Shown here one piece after another: positions 7,804 to 19,538 of a stretch of 64,000 nt of DNA (its first letter is position 1; each line of letters starts with the position of its first letter). The DNA is from Blastococcus saxobsidens (GTDB taxonomy: Bacteria; Actinomycetota; Actinomycetes; Mycobacteriales; Geodermatophilaceae): the NCBI RefSeq assembly GCF_002938435.1, contig NZ_POQT01000001.1:186001-250000 (forward strand). Reading direction: 5' to 3'. A program made the position numbers and the translations under genes. The notes under the pieces were generated by a model. That model worked only from the letters and a program-made list of their open reading frames with translations, ran no database searches and had not been told where the DNA came from.

Positions 7804-9584
7804 CGGGCCACCTCCGTCAGCTCGCTGCCCTGCGCCAGCAGGTCGCGGTAGGCGGGCACCGTGGCCAGCAGCTCGCTGTGGGTGCCGACGGCGGCGATCC
7901 GGCCGCCGGCCAGCAGCGCCACCCGGTCGGCCAGCAGCACCGTCGAGGCGCGGTGCGCGACGACCAGCGCCGTGGTGCCGGCGAGCACCTCCCGCAGCGC
8001 CCGCTCCACCAGCGCCTCGGTGTGCACGTCGAGCGCGGAGAGGGGGTCGTCGAGCACGAGCACCGAGGGGCGCCCCAGCACCGCGCGGGCCAGGGCCAGC
8101 CGCTGCCGCTGACCGCCGGACAGCGAGAGCCCCTGCTCGCCGATCCGGGTGTCCAGGCCCCACGGCAGGTCGTGCACGAACTGCGCCTGCGCCACCCGCA
8201 GCGCCTCGGCGACGGCGTCGTCCCCGGCGTCCGGCCGGCCCAGGGTGAGGTTCTCCCGGACGCTCATCGAGAACAGCGTCGCGTCCTCGAAGGCGGTGGC
8301 CACCACGCTGCGCAGCTGGGCGAGCGGGAGGTCGCGGACGTCGGAGCCGTCGACGGTGATCCGGCCCCCGGAGGCGTCGTGCAGGCGGGGGACCAGCGCG
8401 GTCAGCGTGGTCTTGCCGGACCCGGTCGCCCCGACGAGCGCGACGGTCTCACCGGGCCGGAGGTCGAGGTCCACGCCGTCGAGCACCGGCTCGGCCGAGC
8501 CCGGGTAGGTGAACCGGACACCCTCGAAGCGCAGCCGGGCCGGGGTGCCGACGACGGCGGGCCGCACACCCGGGCGGTCGGCGACGGTCACCGGGGCGTC
8601 CAGCAGCTCGCCGACGCGGTCGCAGGCGCTGGCCGTCTCCTGGGCGAAGGCGAACAGGAAGCCCAGCGACAGGATCGGCCAGAGCAGCACGGTGAACAGC
8701 GCGACGAAGGCGACCAGCCCGCCGATGGTGAGCGCGCCGCTGCTGACCGCCATCGCGCCGCCCACCAGGATCATCGCCAGCGTGATCTGGGGGTGCAGCT
8801 CGAACAGGCACCACAGCAGGGCGAGGGTGCGCACCTTGTCCAGCTCCAGCCGGCGCAGCTGCGTCGCCTTCGCGTCGTAGCGGTCGAAGACCAGGCCGCT
8901 GCGGCCCAGCGACTTCACCACGCGGATGCCCTGGACGGCCTCCTCGACGTCGGTGGTCAGCTCCCCCTGCTGGTCCTGCACGCGCCGGGACTCGGTGTTG
9001 TAGCGGCGCTCCCACCGCATGCCCAGCACGGTCAGCGGCACGGTGGTGGCCGCCACGGCCAGCCCCAGCGGCCAGTAGGTGACCAGGAGCAGGGCCAGGA
9101 CGACGACGCACGTGATCAGGTTGACCACCAGGAACACCGCGGCGAAGCCGACGAAGCGGCGGATGGTGGACATGTCCGTCGTCGCCCGTGAGAGCAGCTG
9201 GCCGGACGCCCAGCGGTCGTGGAAGCCGACCGGCAGCCGCTGCAGGCGCTGGTACAGCGCGTCGCGCAGGTCGCGCTCGAGCTGCAGGCAGCTGCGGTTC
9301 ATGGCCACGCGCCGGACGAAGAACAGCGCGGCCTCGGCCACCCCGAACAGCAGGGCCAGGCCGAGGAGGGGGACCAGGGCCGACCGGTCGCCCTCGGCGA
9401 TCGGGCCGTCCACCACGGCGGCGGTGACCAGCGGTAGGGCGAGCTGGGCCAGCGTGGCCAGCAGGGCGGCGCCGAAGGTGAGCGCGATGAGCCCGCGGTA
9501 GGGCCGGGCGAAGGGCCACAGGCGGGCGAGCGCGGACAGCTTCCCCGCGCCGTCGGGACCGGGGGAGTGCGCGGCGTCGTCCAT
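7800..9584 (-). CDS. ABC exporter half-transporter, degenerate-site subunit (BmrC/TM287-like)
   Basis: First gene of the exporter pair, 594 residues. The membrane domain begins FARPYRGLIALTFGAALLAT and has the coupling helix LPVGFHDRWASGQLLSRATTD. Walker A is GATGSGKTT and the signature LSLSGGQRQR is intact, but Walker B reads VLVLDDPLSALD: the catalytic Glu is Asp, as in TM287 and BmrC. Switch-His VAHRAST is present. ATG 9584 was chosen over the longer frame because the alignable domain starts soon after it. The stop overlaps the partner's ATG (ATGA), so the two subunits should be made in equal amounts. Confidence 0.92.
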   Translation of the reverse strand: MDDAAHSPGPDGAGKLSALARLWPFARPYRGLIALTFGAALLATLAQLALPLVTAAVVDGPIAEGDRSALVPLLGLALLFGVAEAALFFVRRVAMNRSCLQLERDLRDALYQRLQRLPVGFHDRWASGQLLSRATTDMSTIRRFVGFAAVFLVVNLITCVVVLALLLVTYWPLGLAVAATTVPLTVLGMRWERRYNTESRRVQDQQGELTTDVEEAVQGIRVVKSLGRSGLVFDRYDAKATQLRRLELDKVRTLALLWCLFELHPQITLAMILVGGAMAVSSGALTIGGLVAFVALFTVLLWPILSLGFLFAFAQETASACDRVGELLDAPVTVADRPGVRPAVVGTPARLRFEGVRFTYPGSAEPVLDGVDLDLRPGETVALVGATGSGKTTLTALVPRLHDASGGRITVDGSDVRDLPLAQLRSVVATAFEDATLFSMSVRENLTLGRPDAGDDAVAEALRVAQAQFVHDLPWGLDTRIGEQGLSLSGGQRQRLALARAVLGRPSVLVLDDPLSALDVHTEALVERALREVLAGTTALVVAHRASTVLLADRVALLAGGRIAAVGTHSELLATVPAYRDLLAQGSELTEVAR

Positions 9585-9634
9585 GGCACCGCACACGCTA
9601 GAGGCAGGTACTGACGCTGGCGAAGGAGTTTCGC

Positions 9635-10534
9635 TCAGCGGTTGCGGCGAACCCCGAACACGATGTCCTCCCACGCGGGGATGCGGGCGCGCGGGTCCTC
9701 GTCGTCGCCGTCGCCGCCGTTGTGGCCGAGGACGACGGTGTCGTGCTCGGCCACCTCGTCGAGCAGGGCCGCCATCGCGTCGTCGTCCGGCGTGCCGTCG
9801 GGGGCGTGCACGTCACGGACGTGCTCGTCGGCCGGCTGGGCCAGGGCGTGCGGCACCGGGGCCGGCTCGGGGACGGGCTCGGGGTCGGGGACCACCTGCA
9901 CCGGCCGGCCACGCGGGGCGGGCGCCACCTCGGGGACGACCCGCACCAGGCGGGTGCCCTCGGCGAAGTCGGTCGTCGCCGCGTCCGAGGGGGTGACGGT
10001 GCGCGAGGGCAGGTCGAAGCGCCACCGGGTGGTGCCGGACTTCTCGCCGGCCCGCCACGCGCCGGTGACGGCCCAGGAGCCGTCGTCGCCGCGGAAGGCG
10101 TCCCAGCGGACGGCGTCGATGTCGGTGTCGATCAGCCGGAGGCGCTCGATCATGAACTGCTGCAGCGCCACGCCGGGCGCGCTCTCCGACAGCCGCACCC
10201 GGGCCTCGCGGGCCTGGTCGGCCACCCGCTCCCGCTCCTGCAGGACCGGGTGGGCGAACCGCATGATCCGCTCGACCCGCGTCCCGGAGGACGCGGCCAC
10301 CTGCTCGGGCGTCTCGCCGGCCCGGATGCGGGACTGGATCACCCGCGGCGGCAGCTCGGTGCCCATGTCGACGTCGATCTGGATCAGCCGCCGGGCATCG
10401 CCGCGGGCGGCCGCGCGGACGCGGTCGTCGACGGGCAGCTCGAACTTCTCGCCGTCGGCGCCGTCCGGGCCGTCGGCCATCAGGATCAGGTTCTTCCCGT
10501 CCTCGGAGAGCGCCACGAGGCGCAGCGTGCGCAT
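9635..10534 (-). CDS. sepH: Septation protein SepH (DUF3071)
   Basis: Actinobacterial cell-division protein that in Streptomyces and mycobacteria binds FtsZ and promotes its assembly. The N-terminal DUF3071 domain begins MRTLRLVALSEDGKNLIL, with a helix-turn-helix around RIRAGETPEQVAASSGTRVE (about 78-97). A middle domain contains AVRWDAFRGDDGSWAVTGAW, and the proline-rich acidic C-terminus ends RARIPAWEDIVFGVRRN, the conserved tail. 299 residues from ATG 10534; an in-frame ATG 7 codons upstream is less likely. Confidence 0.93.
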   Translation of the reverse strand: MRTLRLVALSEDGKNLILMADGPDGADGEKFELPVDDRVRAAARGDARRLIQIDVDMGTELPPRVIQSRIRAGETPEQVAASSGTRVERIMRFAHPVLQERERVADQAREARVRLSESAPGVALQQFMIERLRLIDTDIDAVRWDAFRGDDGSWAVTGAWRAGEKSGTTRWRFDLPSRTVTPSDAATTDFAEGTRLVRVVPEVAPAPRGRPVQVVPDPEPVPEPAPVPHALAQPADEHVRDVHAPDGTPDDDAMAALLDEVAEHDTVVLGHNGGDGDDEDPRARIPAWEDIVFGVRRNR

Positions 10535-10780
10535 GGGGCGGCCTCCTGCAGGCATCGGGGGCGGGCAGATCGCCGGGCCCGGCCCCCGAGGCTATCCGGG
10601 GACGGCGGGCACCGCGCGCAGGCCGCCCGGCGTGGCGCGGTGCGGAGGCGTGGCGCAGGTCCCTCCCGCGGGGGGTGCGGAAGCGGGCTTTCCACGCCGA
10701 TGACAGCCCTGACACACAACCGCAACGAGCGCCCGGCACGGTGGAGGGCTCCGCGGACCACCCCGAGCCGAGGAGGCGCG
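10535..10780. other. Intergenic region between divergent sepH and S9 peptidase genes
   Basis: 246 bases with no credible gene. AGGAGG at 10771-10776 is the ribosome-binding site of the peptidase gene, 4 bases before its ATG. Apart from GC-rich inverted repeats near 10570-10640 I see no clear promoter hexamers or operator. Confidence 0.5.
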
Positions 10781-12709
10781 ATGGCCAGCCCGGTGACCTC
10801 CCGGCGGACGGCCGTGCCCGCAGGGCTCGCCGCCGGCGTCCCCGGGCCGTCGATGCCGGCGCTCGAGGCGCTCGCGCCGCCCGAGACGCTGGCCGCGGAC
10901 GTCCGTGCCGCCATCTCCGCCATCGCCGGCGCGACCGGTGTCTGGTGCCCCGCCCCGGCGCCGGACGGGCGCCGCATCGCCTACGTCTCCGACCGGTCGG
11001 GCCTGCCCCGCCTGGAGGTCGCCGACCTCGACGGGCTCGCCCCTCCCGCGGTGCTCTCCGACCCCGACCAGGAGGTCATCTCCGTCACCTGGTCCCCCGA
11101 CGGCGAGTGGCTGGCCTACCTGGTGAGCCCCGGCGGCTCCATCTGCGCCGAGCTGCACGCGGTGCGCCCCGACGGAACCGGGCACCGCGTGCTCGCCGGC
11201 GCCGATCCCCGGGCCACCGTCTTCGCCGGCTGCTGGGCCGGACCCGGCCACTACGCCTGCTCGATCGCGCCCGGGAACGGGCCGGACGCCGACGTCGTGC
11301 TCGTCGACGTCGTCGCCGGGGAGCTGCGCACGCTCGCCTCCGGTGGCTTCCTGTCGGTCACCGCGGTCTCCGCCGACCACCGCACCGTGCTCGCCCGCCG
11401 TGGGCCACGGGCCTTCCGCCACGTCGTGGTCATCGACGTCGCCACCGGTGTGCAGCGCCGGGCGATCCGGCTGGACGCCCCCGGAGGCATCGCCTCCGAG
11501 GACGGCCGGTTCCGCGGCGACGGGCGCGCCGTGCTGGTCCGCGCCGCCCTCCCGGGCCCGCCCGGCACCGACCGCGCCGGCCTGGTGGAGGTGCCGGTGG
11601 ACGACGACGGCGTGCCCTCGGCCGGCCGCCGCGTCCTGTACCGGCCGGATGCCGACCTCGACGGCTACGCGCTGCGTCCGGACGGCACCGTGCTGGCGCT
11701 GTGGACCCGCGGCGGGACCAGCCAGCTGTGGGTGCACGCCTTCTCCGACGGCGCGCTCGTCCGCGAGCTGGCGCTGCCCGAACCGGTGCTGTCCGGCTGG
11801 GCGCCGCTGTCCGGCGGCGCCGCGGTCGTCGCCGAGCTCAGCGGCCCGCGCGCGCCCCGCGGGCTCTGGCGGGTGCCGCTGGACGGGAACGGCGCCGCGG
11901 AGCCGCTGGCCTGCACCCCGGCCCGCCCCGATCCCCGGCTGCTCGTCGAACCGGTGCTGCACGAGTACGTGGCGCCCGACGGGATGCCGCTGTCCGGCTG
12001 GCTCTACACCCCGCGCGGGACGCCGGGGCCGAACCGCACCGTGGTCAGCTTCCACGGCGGACCCGAGGGGCAGGAGCGCCCCTCCTGGTCGCCGGTCACC
12101 CAGTCGCTGGTCGCCGCGGGGCTGACGGTCTTCGCGCCCAACGTCCGCGGCTCCGGCGGCTTCGGGCGTGCCTTCATGACCGCCGACGACGGCCCGGCCC
12201 GGGAGGCCTCGTTCGCCGACGTCCGCACCACCGTCGACGAGCTGGTGATCGCCGGGATCGCCGCACCCGGCCGGATCGGCGCCCACGGCTGGTCCTACGG
12301 CGGCTACCTGACGCTCGTCGCGCTGACCCGCTGGCCCGAGCTCTTCGCCGCGGGGGCTTCACTGGCGGGCATGAGCGACCTGCGGACCTTCTTCGCCGGT
12401 ACCGAGCCGTGGATGGCGGCGGCGTCGGTGACCGAGTACGGCGATCCGGTGACCGATCGCGACATGCTGGCCGCGATCTCGCCGATGACCGCGCTGGACC
12501 GGGTCACCGCCCCGGTGCTGCTCGCCCACGGGGACCGGGACACCAACGTGCCGGTCGCCGAGTCGGTGCAGGCGCACCAGGCGCTGCAGGCCCGCGGCGC
12601 GTGCAGCGACCTGCTGCTCTTCGCCGGCGAGGGTCACGCCGTCGTCGGCCGGGAGAACGTGGTGGAGCTCGGCCGCCGCCTGGCCGCCTGGTTCGATCGT
12701 TGGCTGTGA
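10781..12709 (+). CDS. S9-family serine peptidase (prolyl oligopeptidase/acylaminoacyl-peptidase type)
   Basis: Cytosolic-type peptidase of 642 residues, with no signal peptide. Residues about 45-390 form a WD/beta-propeller-like domain (repeats such as APDGRRIAYVSDRSGLPRLEV and SPDGEWLAYLV). The C-terminal alpha/beta-hydrolase carries the nucleophile Ser in GWSYGGYLT, the Asp in HGDRDTNVP and the His in EGHAVVG. Strong AGGAGG ribosome-binding site. Its stop overlaps the start of the ATP-grasp gene (GTGA), so the products are translationally coupled and may act in one pathway, perhaps processing a peptide-like ligation product. Confidence 0.9.
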   Translation: MASPVTSRRTAVPAGLAAGVPGPSMPALEALAPPETLAADVRAAISAIAGATGVWCPAPAPDGRRIAYVSDRSGLPRLEVADLDGLAPPAVLSDPDQEVISVTWSPDGEWLAYLVSPGGSICAELHAVRPDGTGHRVLAGADPRATVFAGCWAGPGHYACSIAPGNGPDADVVLVDVVAGELRTLASGGFLSVTAVSADHRTVLARRGPRAFRHVVVIDVATGVQRRAIRLDAPGGIASEDGRFRGDGRAVLVRAALPGPPGTDRAGLVEVPVDDDGVPSAGRRVLYRPDADLDGYALRPDGTVLALWTRGGTSQLWVHAFSDGALVRELALPEPVLSGWAPLSGGAAVVAELSGPRAPRGLWRVPLDGNGAAEPLACTPARPDPRLLVEPVLHEYVAPDGMPLSGWLYTPRGTPGPNRTVVSFHGGPEGQERPSWSPVTQSLVAAGLTVFAPNVRGSGGFGRAFMTADDGPAREASFADVRTTVDELVIAGIAAPGRIGAHGWSYGGYLTLVALTRWPELFAAGASLAGMSDLRTFFAGTEPWMAAASVTEYGDPVTDRDMLAAISPMTALDRVTAPVLLAHGDRDTNVPVAESVQAHQALQARGACSDLLLFAGEGHAVVGRENVVELGRRLAAWFDRWL

Positions 12710-14181
12710 GCGGGGAGCTGTTCGCCGGATACCCACCTGTGCGCACCGACGAGGCCGTCGGTCCGGACGGCCGGCCGCGCAGCGGGTGGGTGTCGCTGGC
12801 GGCTGCCCTGGAGCGGATCGGCCGCGACGGGCTGGCCGACGCCGACACCGAGCTGGCCGCGCGCCGCGAGGCGCTCGGCGTCGCCACGTCGGTGTGGGTG
12901 GACGGCCGGCAGGAGCTGCGCCCGGTCCCCATGGACCCCGTCCCCCGGCTGGTCGGGGCGCGGAGCTGGGCGACGCTGTCGGCCGGCATCGTGCAGCGGC
13001 ACCGTGCGCTGGACGCCTTCCTCGCCGACGCCTACCGGCCGGCCGGACGCCGCCGCGGCGACGCCGACCGCGCCGCCGAGATCGTGCGGGCCGGCGTGCT
13101 CCCGGGGTGGGCGGTCGAGCACAGCCCGGGGCGGGATCCCGAGTCGGTCTCCCGGGCGTGGCCCGGTCAGCGACGGGCGACCGTGGCGGCCACCGACGTC
13201 GTGCGGTCGACGGACGGCCGATGGGTCGTGGTCCGGGACAACCTGCAGGTGCCCTCGGGCATCGGCTACGCGCTGGCCAACCGCGACAGCGCCCGAACGG
13301 TGACGCCGGAGCTGTTCGGCGCCGTCGGGCGGCCGGTCGCCGACCCCGCCGAGGCGATCCCGCTGCTGGCCCGGGCGCTGGCCGACGCCGCACCGCCCGG
13401 GACCCCGGGTGCGCCGCGGATCGCGCTCCTCACCCAGGGCGAGTCCGACGGCGCGTGGTTCGAGCACCAGGTGCTGGCCGCCGCCCTCGACGTGCCGCTG
13501 GTCCGCGCCGGTGACCTGTGGCCGCGCGGCGACGGCGGTCTCGAGGCGGCCGTCGGCGGGCAGCGGGTGCCGGTGGACGTGCTGTACCGGCGCTTCGACG
13601 ACGCGACCTCCGGCGCGTACCGGATCGGTGCCGACGTGCCGCTGGACGTGGCCCTCACCGAGGCGGTCCGGGCGGGACGCCTGGGGCTGGCGAACGTGCC
13701 GGGCAACGGCGTGGCCGACGACGCCGCCGGCTACGCCTGGGTGCCCTCCATGGTCCGGTTCTACCTGGGCGAGGAGCCGCTGCTCGACTCCGTCCCGGCC
13801 TGGGTGCTGGCCGATCCCGCGGCGTGGGCGGAGGTGCGTGGCCGGCTGCACGAGCTCGACGTCGAGGAGGTCGCGGGGTACGGCGGGCGGCGGATCGTGC
13901 ACGGCCCCGCCTGCTCCGCCGCCGAGCTCGAGGCGCTGTGCCGCGAGATCGCCGCGGCCCCGCACCGTTTCGTGGCACGGGAGCCGCTGGAGCCCTCGAC
14001 CGTCCCCACCCTGGCCGACGGCGTGCTGCGCCCCCGCGCCGTGGACCTCCGGGTGTTCTCGGTGGCCGGCGCGACGACGTCCGTGCTGCCGCTGGCCCTG
14101 ACCCGGGTGGCCCCCGAGGAGGGACCGGGCCGGCCGGGAGTGCCGGGCGGCGGCAGCAAGGACACCTGGCTGCTGGGCTGA
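12706..14181 (+). CDS. Circularly permuted type 2 ATP-grasp protein
   Basis: Putative ATP-dependent carboxylate-amine ligase of the CP_ATPgrasp (DUF404/DUF407) class; these are thought to make small peptide-like compounds, products unknown. 491 residues beginning SGELFAGYPPVRTDEAVGP. Recognisable segments include VVRDNLQVPSGIGYALANRD, RIALLTQGESDGAWFEHQ, VDVLYRRFDD, GRLGLANVPGNGVADD, WVPSMVRFYLGEE and a C-terminal VDLRVFSVAG. Usual partners are an alpha-E (DUF403) protein and a transglutaminase-like protein; neither is present here, and an S9 peptidase is coupled instead. GTG 12706 is fixed by the 4-base overlap. Confidence 0.88.
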   Translation: MSGELFAGYPPVRTDEAVGPDGRPRSGWVSLAAALERIGRDGLADADTELAARREALGVATSVWVDGRQELRPVPMDPVPRLVGARSWATLSAGIVQRHRALDAFLADAYRPAGRRRGDADRAAEIVRAGVLPGWAVEHSPGRDPESVSRAWPGQRRATVAATDVVRSTDGRWVVVRDNLQVPSGIGYALANRDSARTVTPELFGAVGRPVADPAEAIPLLARALADAAPPGTPGAPRIALLTQGESDGAWFEHQVLAAALDVPLVRAGDLWPRGDGGLEAAVGGQRVPVDVLYRRFDDATSGAYRIGADVPLDVALTEAVRAGRLGLANVPGNGVADDAAGYAWVPSMVRFYLGEEPLLDSVPAWVLADPAAWAEVRGRLHELDVEEVAGYGGRRIVHGPACSAAELEALCREIAAAPHRFVAREPLEPSTVPTLADGVLRPRAVDLRVFSVAGATTSVLPLALTRVAPEEGPGRPGVPGGGSKDTWLLG

Positions 14182-14193
14182 CCCGTCCGCGGA

Positions 14194-16878
14194 TCAGCCG
14201 GCGGGGCGGCTTCGCAGCCGGGGGGAGCGGATCCGGACCAGGGTGCCCTCGGGGCTGGGCGTCGCGGTCACGTCGGCGAACGCGCTCATCAGCGTCGAGC
14301 CGCGGCCACGGTCCATGCTGGGCACCCGCTCGCGCCACTGGCCGTGGTCGCGCACCGTGATCTCGACCTGCTCGTCGCTCACCCGGGCGGCGACGTCGAT
14401 CACCGGCACGACCGGGTCCTGGGCGTGCTCGATCGCGTTGCTCGCCGCCTCGCAGGCAGCCAGCAGGAGGTCGTAGGACTGGTCGGGGTCCACCCCTGCA
14501 CCCGCCATCAGGGCCCGCAGCCGGCGACGGACCACCGGGATCGAGGCGAGCTCCGCGGGCAGCCGCCACTCCACGGCGTGCGGGTCCCCGGACCGGAGCG
14601 CCGGCGCCTGGCCGCCCTGGGCCTCGGGCTCGGGCCGGGTCACGGGGAGGGCGGGCACGGGCACGGTCGGCAGCGGGTCCCGGACGGGGTCCGGGGCCGC
14701 GTCCGGCAGGGGCACGGAGGGCGGGAGCGCCCGGCCGCCGGCGCGCTCCAGCACGACGCGCACGCGGGCCAGCAGCTCCGCGGCCCGGAACGGCTTGGCC
14801 AGGTAGTCGTCGGCGCCCGCCTGCAGGCCCTCGACGGAGGCCTCCTGGCCGGCCCGGGCGGTCAGCATGATCACCGGGACGGGACGGGTGACCGGGTCCG
14901 CCCGCAGCGCGCGCAGCAGCTCGAAGCCGTCGACGCGCGGCATCATCACGTCGGTCAGCACCAGGTCCGGCATCCGGGCGGCGACGGCGGCCAGTGCCTC
15001 CTCGCCGTTGGCGGTGGTGCGCACCGAGTAGTGCGGTGCGAGCAGGCGGGTGAGGTACGCCCGCATGTCGGCGTTGTCGTCGACGACCAGCACCGTGGCG
15101 CCGTCGGAGCCGCCGGTCTCCTCGTCCCGGGGGCGGGCCGTGTCGTCCTCCCAGCTGGCCGCCTCGCCGCGCGCGGCCTCCGACGGGACCGCCGTCGGAC
15201 CGTCCGCCTCGGTGTCGGGCGCACCGAAGGGCAGGGTGACGGTGAACGTGCTGCCGCGACCGGGCTCGCTCACGACGGCGACCGAGCCGCCGTGCAGCAC
15301 GGTCAGCTCGTGCACCATCGCCAGGCCGATCCCGGAGCCCTCGCGGGTGCGGGCCGTGGCCCCGCTGACGCGGTGGAAGCGCTGGAAGAGGTTCGGCAGC
15401 TCCTCGGCCACGATGCCGACGCCGGTGTCGGACACCGCCAGCGAGAACGAGTCGCCCTCGTCCCGCAGCGTCACGTCGATCCCGCCGACGAACGTGTACT
15501 TGACCGCGTTGGCCAGCAGGTTGACGACGATCTTCTCCCACATGCGGGGATCGACGTGGGCGGGCCGCTCCAGCGGGGGGCAGTCGACGGTCAGCCGCAG
15601 CCCGGCGCGCTCGGCGGCGGAGCGGAAGATGCCGGCGAGCTCGGCGGTGAACGTGGTGACGTCCGTCCGCACCCGGACGGGGGTCACCCGCCCGGCCTCG
15701 ATGCTGGCGAAGTCGAGCAGGTCGTTGACCAGCCGCTGCAGGCGCCGGCCGTTGCGCATCGCCAGCTCCAGCTGCTCGCGCACGTCCGGCGGCAGGGGGT
15801 GGGGGCTGCTCTCCAGGACGTCGCCGATGGGACCCAGGAGCAGGGTCAGCGGCGTGCGCAGCTCGTGGCTGACGTCGGAGAAGAAGGTCGTCTTCGCGCG
15901 GTCCAGCTCGGCGAGGGACTCGGCCCGCCGCCGCTCGGACTCGAACGCGCGGATGTTCACGACCACACCGGCGAACTGGCCGGCCACGAGCTCGTAGAAG
16001 GACCGGTATTCGGCGTCCAGCGCGCGGTTGGGGCTCCTGCCGGCGAGCAGCAGGCCCAGCGGCTCGCCGTCCCGGGTGGCGGTGAGCGGGAGCACCACCG
16101 CGTCGGTCACCCGGTCACCGAAGGGGCCGCCGGTGACGTCCAGCCCGGCGACGACGCCGGTCAGCTCGGCCTCGCTGCCGGCGGTGTCCGGCAGCAGGCG
16201 GGCGTCGCAGCCCACGGTCGCGACGCGGCGGAACCCGGGCTCGCCGGGCGCGGAGAGGTACACGGCTGCGAAGGGGACGTCCAACGCGCCCGCCTCGAGC
16301 GCGCGGCACATCGCCGCCACCGTCTCCTGCTCGTCGCCGAGCCGGCTGCCGACGGTGGCCAGGTCGTGCAGGAGCTGTTGCCGCCGCTCGCCGAGGATCT
16401 GGCCGGTTACCTCGGTGCAGACGCCGTGCATGCCCGCGACCCGGCCCTCGTCGTCGAACGCGGGCGCGTGCGAGACGGTGAAGTAGGTCTCCTCGACGTA
16501 CCCGGATCGCTCGAGCCGGAGGAGCAGGCCGGGCAGCCACGACGCCTCGAGCGTCGTCATGGCGCGGGCGATGGGTGGGCCCAGCGCATCCCACCCCTCG
16601 GCGAGGGTGACGCGGATGTCCTCGCCGATCGCGGGGTGCTTGGCGCCGATGAACGGCGCGTACGCGTCGTTGTAGAACTGGGTGAACTCGGGGCCCCAGG
16701 TGAGCACCATGGGGAATCTGGAGACCAGGAGGGTTCGGACGGCGTGGCAGAGCCCCGCCGGCCACGAGTCGACCGGCCCGACAGGACTGGCGGCCCAGTC
16801 GTAGGCGGCCATCAGCCGGCCGGCCTCGCCGCCGGCGGCGAACAGATCGGTGCCGGGACCCGATGCGTCGGGGACCAC
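14194..16878 (-). CDS. Hybrid sensor histidine kinase with receiver and C-terminal RsbW-like ATPase domain
   Basis: Multi-domain signalling protein of about 894 residues with no membrane helices. Order: PAS-like domain (about 40-150), GAF (about 160-310), HisKA with the phospho-His in FFSDVSHELRTPL, HATPase_c (N-box NLLANAVKYT, GSGIGLAMVHEL), receiver (VLVVDDNADM and phospho-Asp in LVLTDVMMPRVDG, conserved Lys in LAKPF), a proline-rich linker, and a second small HATPase resembling RsbW/SpoIIAB anti-sigma kinases (LLLAACEAASNAIEHA). GTG 16878 was chosen because GGAGG lies 5 bases upstream; a GTG at 16932 lacks a ribosome-binding site. The fused anti-sigma-like module suggests output through partner switching. 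Confidence 0.88.
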   Translation of the reverse strand: MVPDASGPGTDLFAAGGEAGRLMAAYDWAASPVGPVDSWPAGLCHAVRTLLVSRFPMVLTWGPEFTQFYNDAYAPFIGAKHPAIGEDIRVTLAEGWDALGPPIARAMTTLEASWLPGLLLRLERSGYVEETYFTVSHAPAFDDEGRVAGMHGVCTEVTGQILGERRQQLLHDLATVGSRLGDEQETVAAMCRALEAGALDVPFAAVYLSAPGEPGFRRVATVGCDARLLPDTAGSEAELTGVVAGLDVTGGPFGDRVTDAVVLPLTATRDGEPLGLLLAGRSPNRALDAEYRSFYELVAGQFAGVVVNIRAFESERRRAESLAELDRAKTTFFSDVSHELRTPLTLLLGPIGDVLESSPHPLPPDVREQLELAMRNGRRLQRLVNDLLDFASIEAGRVTPVRVRTDVTTFTAELAGIFRSAAERAGLRLTVDCPPLERPAHVDPRMWEKIVVNLLANAVKYTFVGGIDVTLRDEGDSFSLAVSDTGVGIVAEELPNLFQRFHRVSGATARTREGSGIGLAMVHELTVLHGGSVAVVSEPGRGSTFTVTLPFGAPDTEADGPTAVPSEAARGEAASWEDDTARPRDEETGGSDGATVLVVDDNADMRAYLTRLLAPHYSVRTTANGEEALAAVAARMPDLVLTDVMMPRVDGFELLRALRADPVTRPVPVIMLTARAGQEASVEGLQAGADDYLAKPFRAAELLARVRVVLERAGGRALPPSVPLPDAAPDPVRDPLPTVPVPALPVTRPEPEAQGGQAPALRSGDPHAVEWRLPAELASIPVVRRRLRALMAGAGVDPDQSYDLLLAACEAASNAIEHAQDPVVPVIDVAARVSDEQVEITVRDHGQWRERVPSMDRGRGSTLMSAFADVTATPSPEGTLVRIRSPRLRSRPAG

Positions 16879-17008
16879 GCTCACCTCCGGCGGGGGACGA
16901 GGATCGACGGCAGCTGCGGACGGGATGTGCACCGGCGGGAGGCGACGGGGCTCCGACGTCCAGGGACGAGCACGGTACCGACGTCTCCTGGGTGCCTGGC
17001 GGAGGCCG

Positions 17009-19332
<2,324 letters not shown>

Positions 19333-19538
19333 CTCGCATGCTCCTCTGCGCGCGGGACTGCATACGCCCGTGGGGGCGCACGATTGCCTGCCGACCCTAG
19401 GCCGTCGTCCACGGCCAGGCACACGGGGGGCCGCGTGGATGCCGCCCGACGCGCGTGCCCGCCGCTGACGGCCTCGTCGGCGCGAACCGCTGGGCGCCCG
19501 TCCGAGCCGGGGGCGGCGGCCGGTGGAACCATGGCGGC

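Noticed and set aside
5506-7851. 781-residue open frame antisense to the ABC transporter
   Set aside because: Shadow frame with extreme His, Gln and Asp content and no recognisable motif; the minus strand carries complete ABC motifs.
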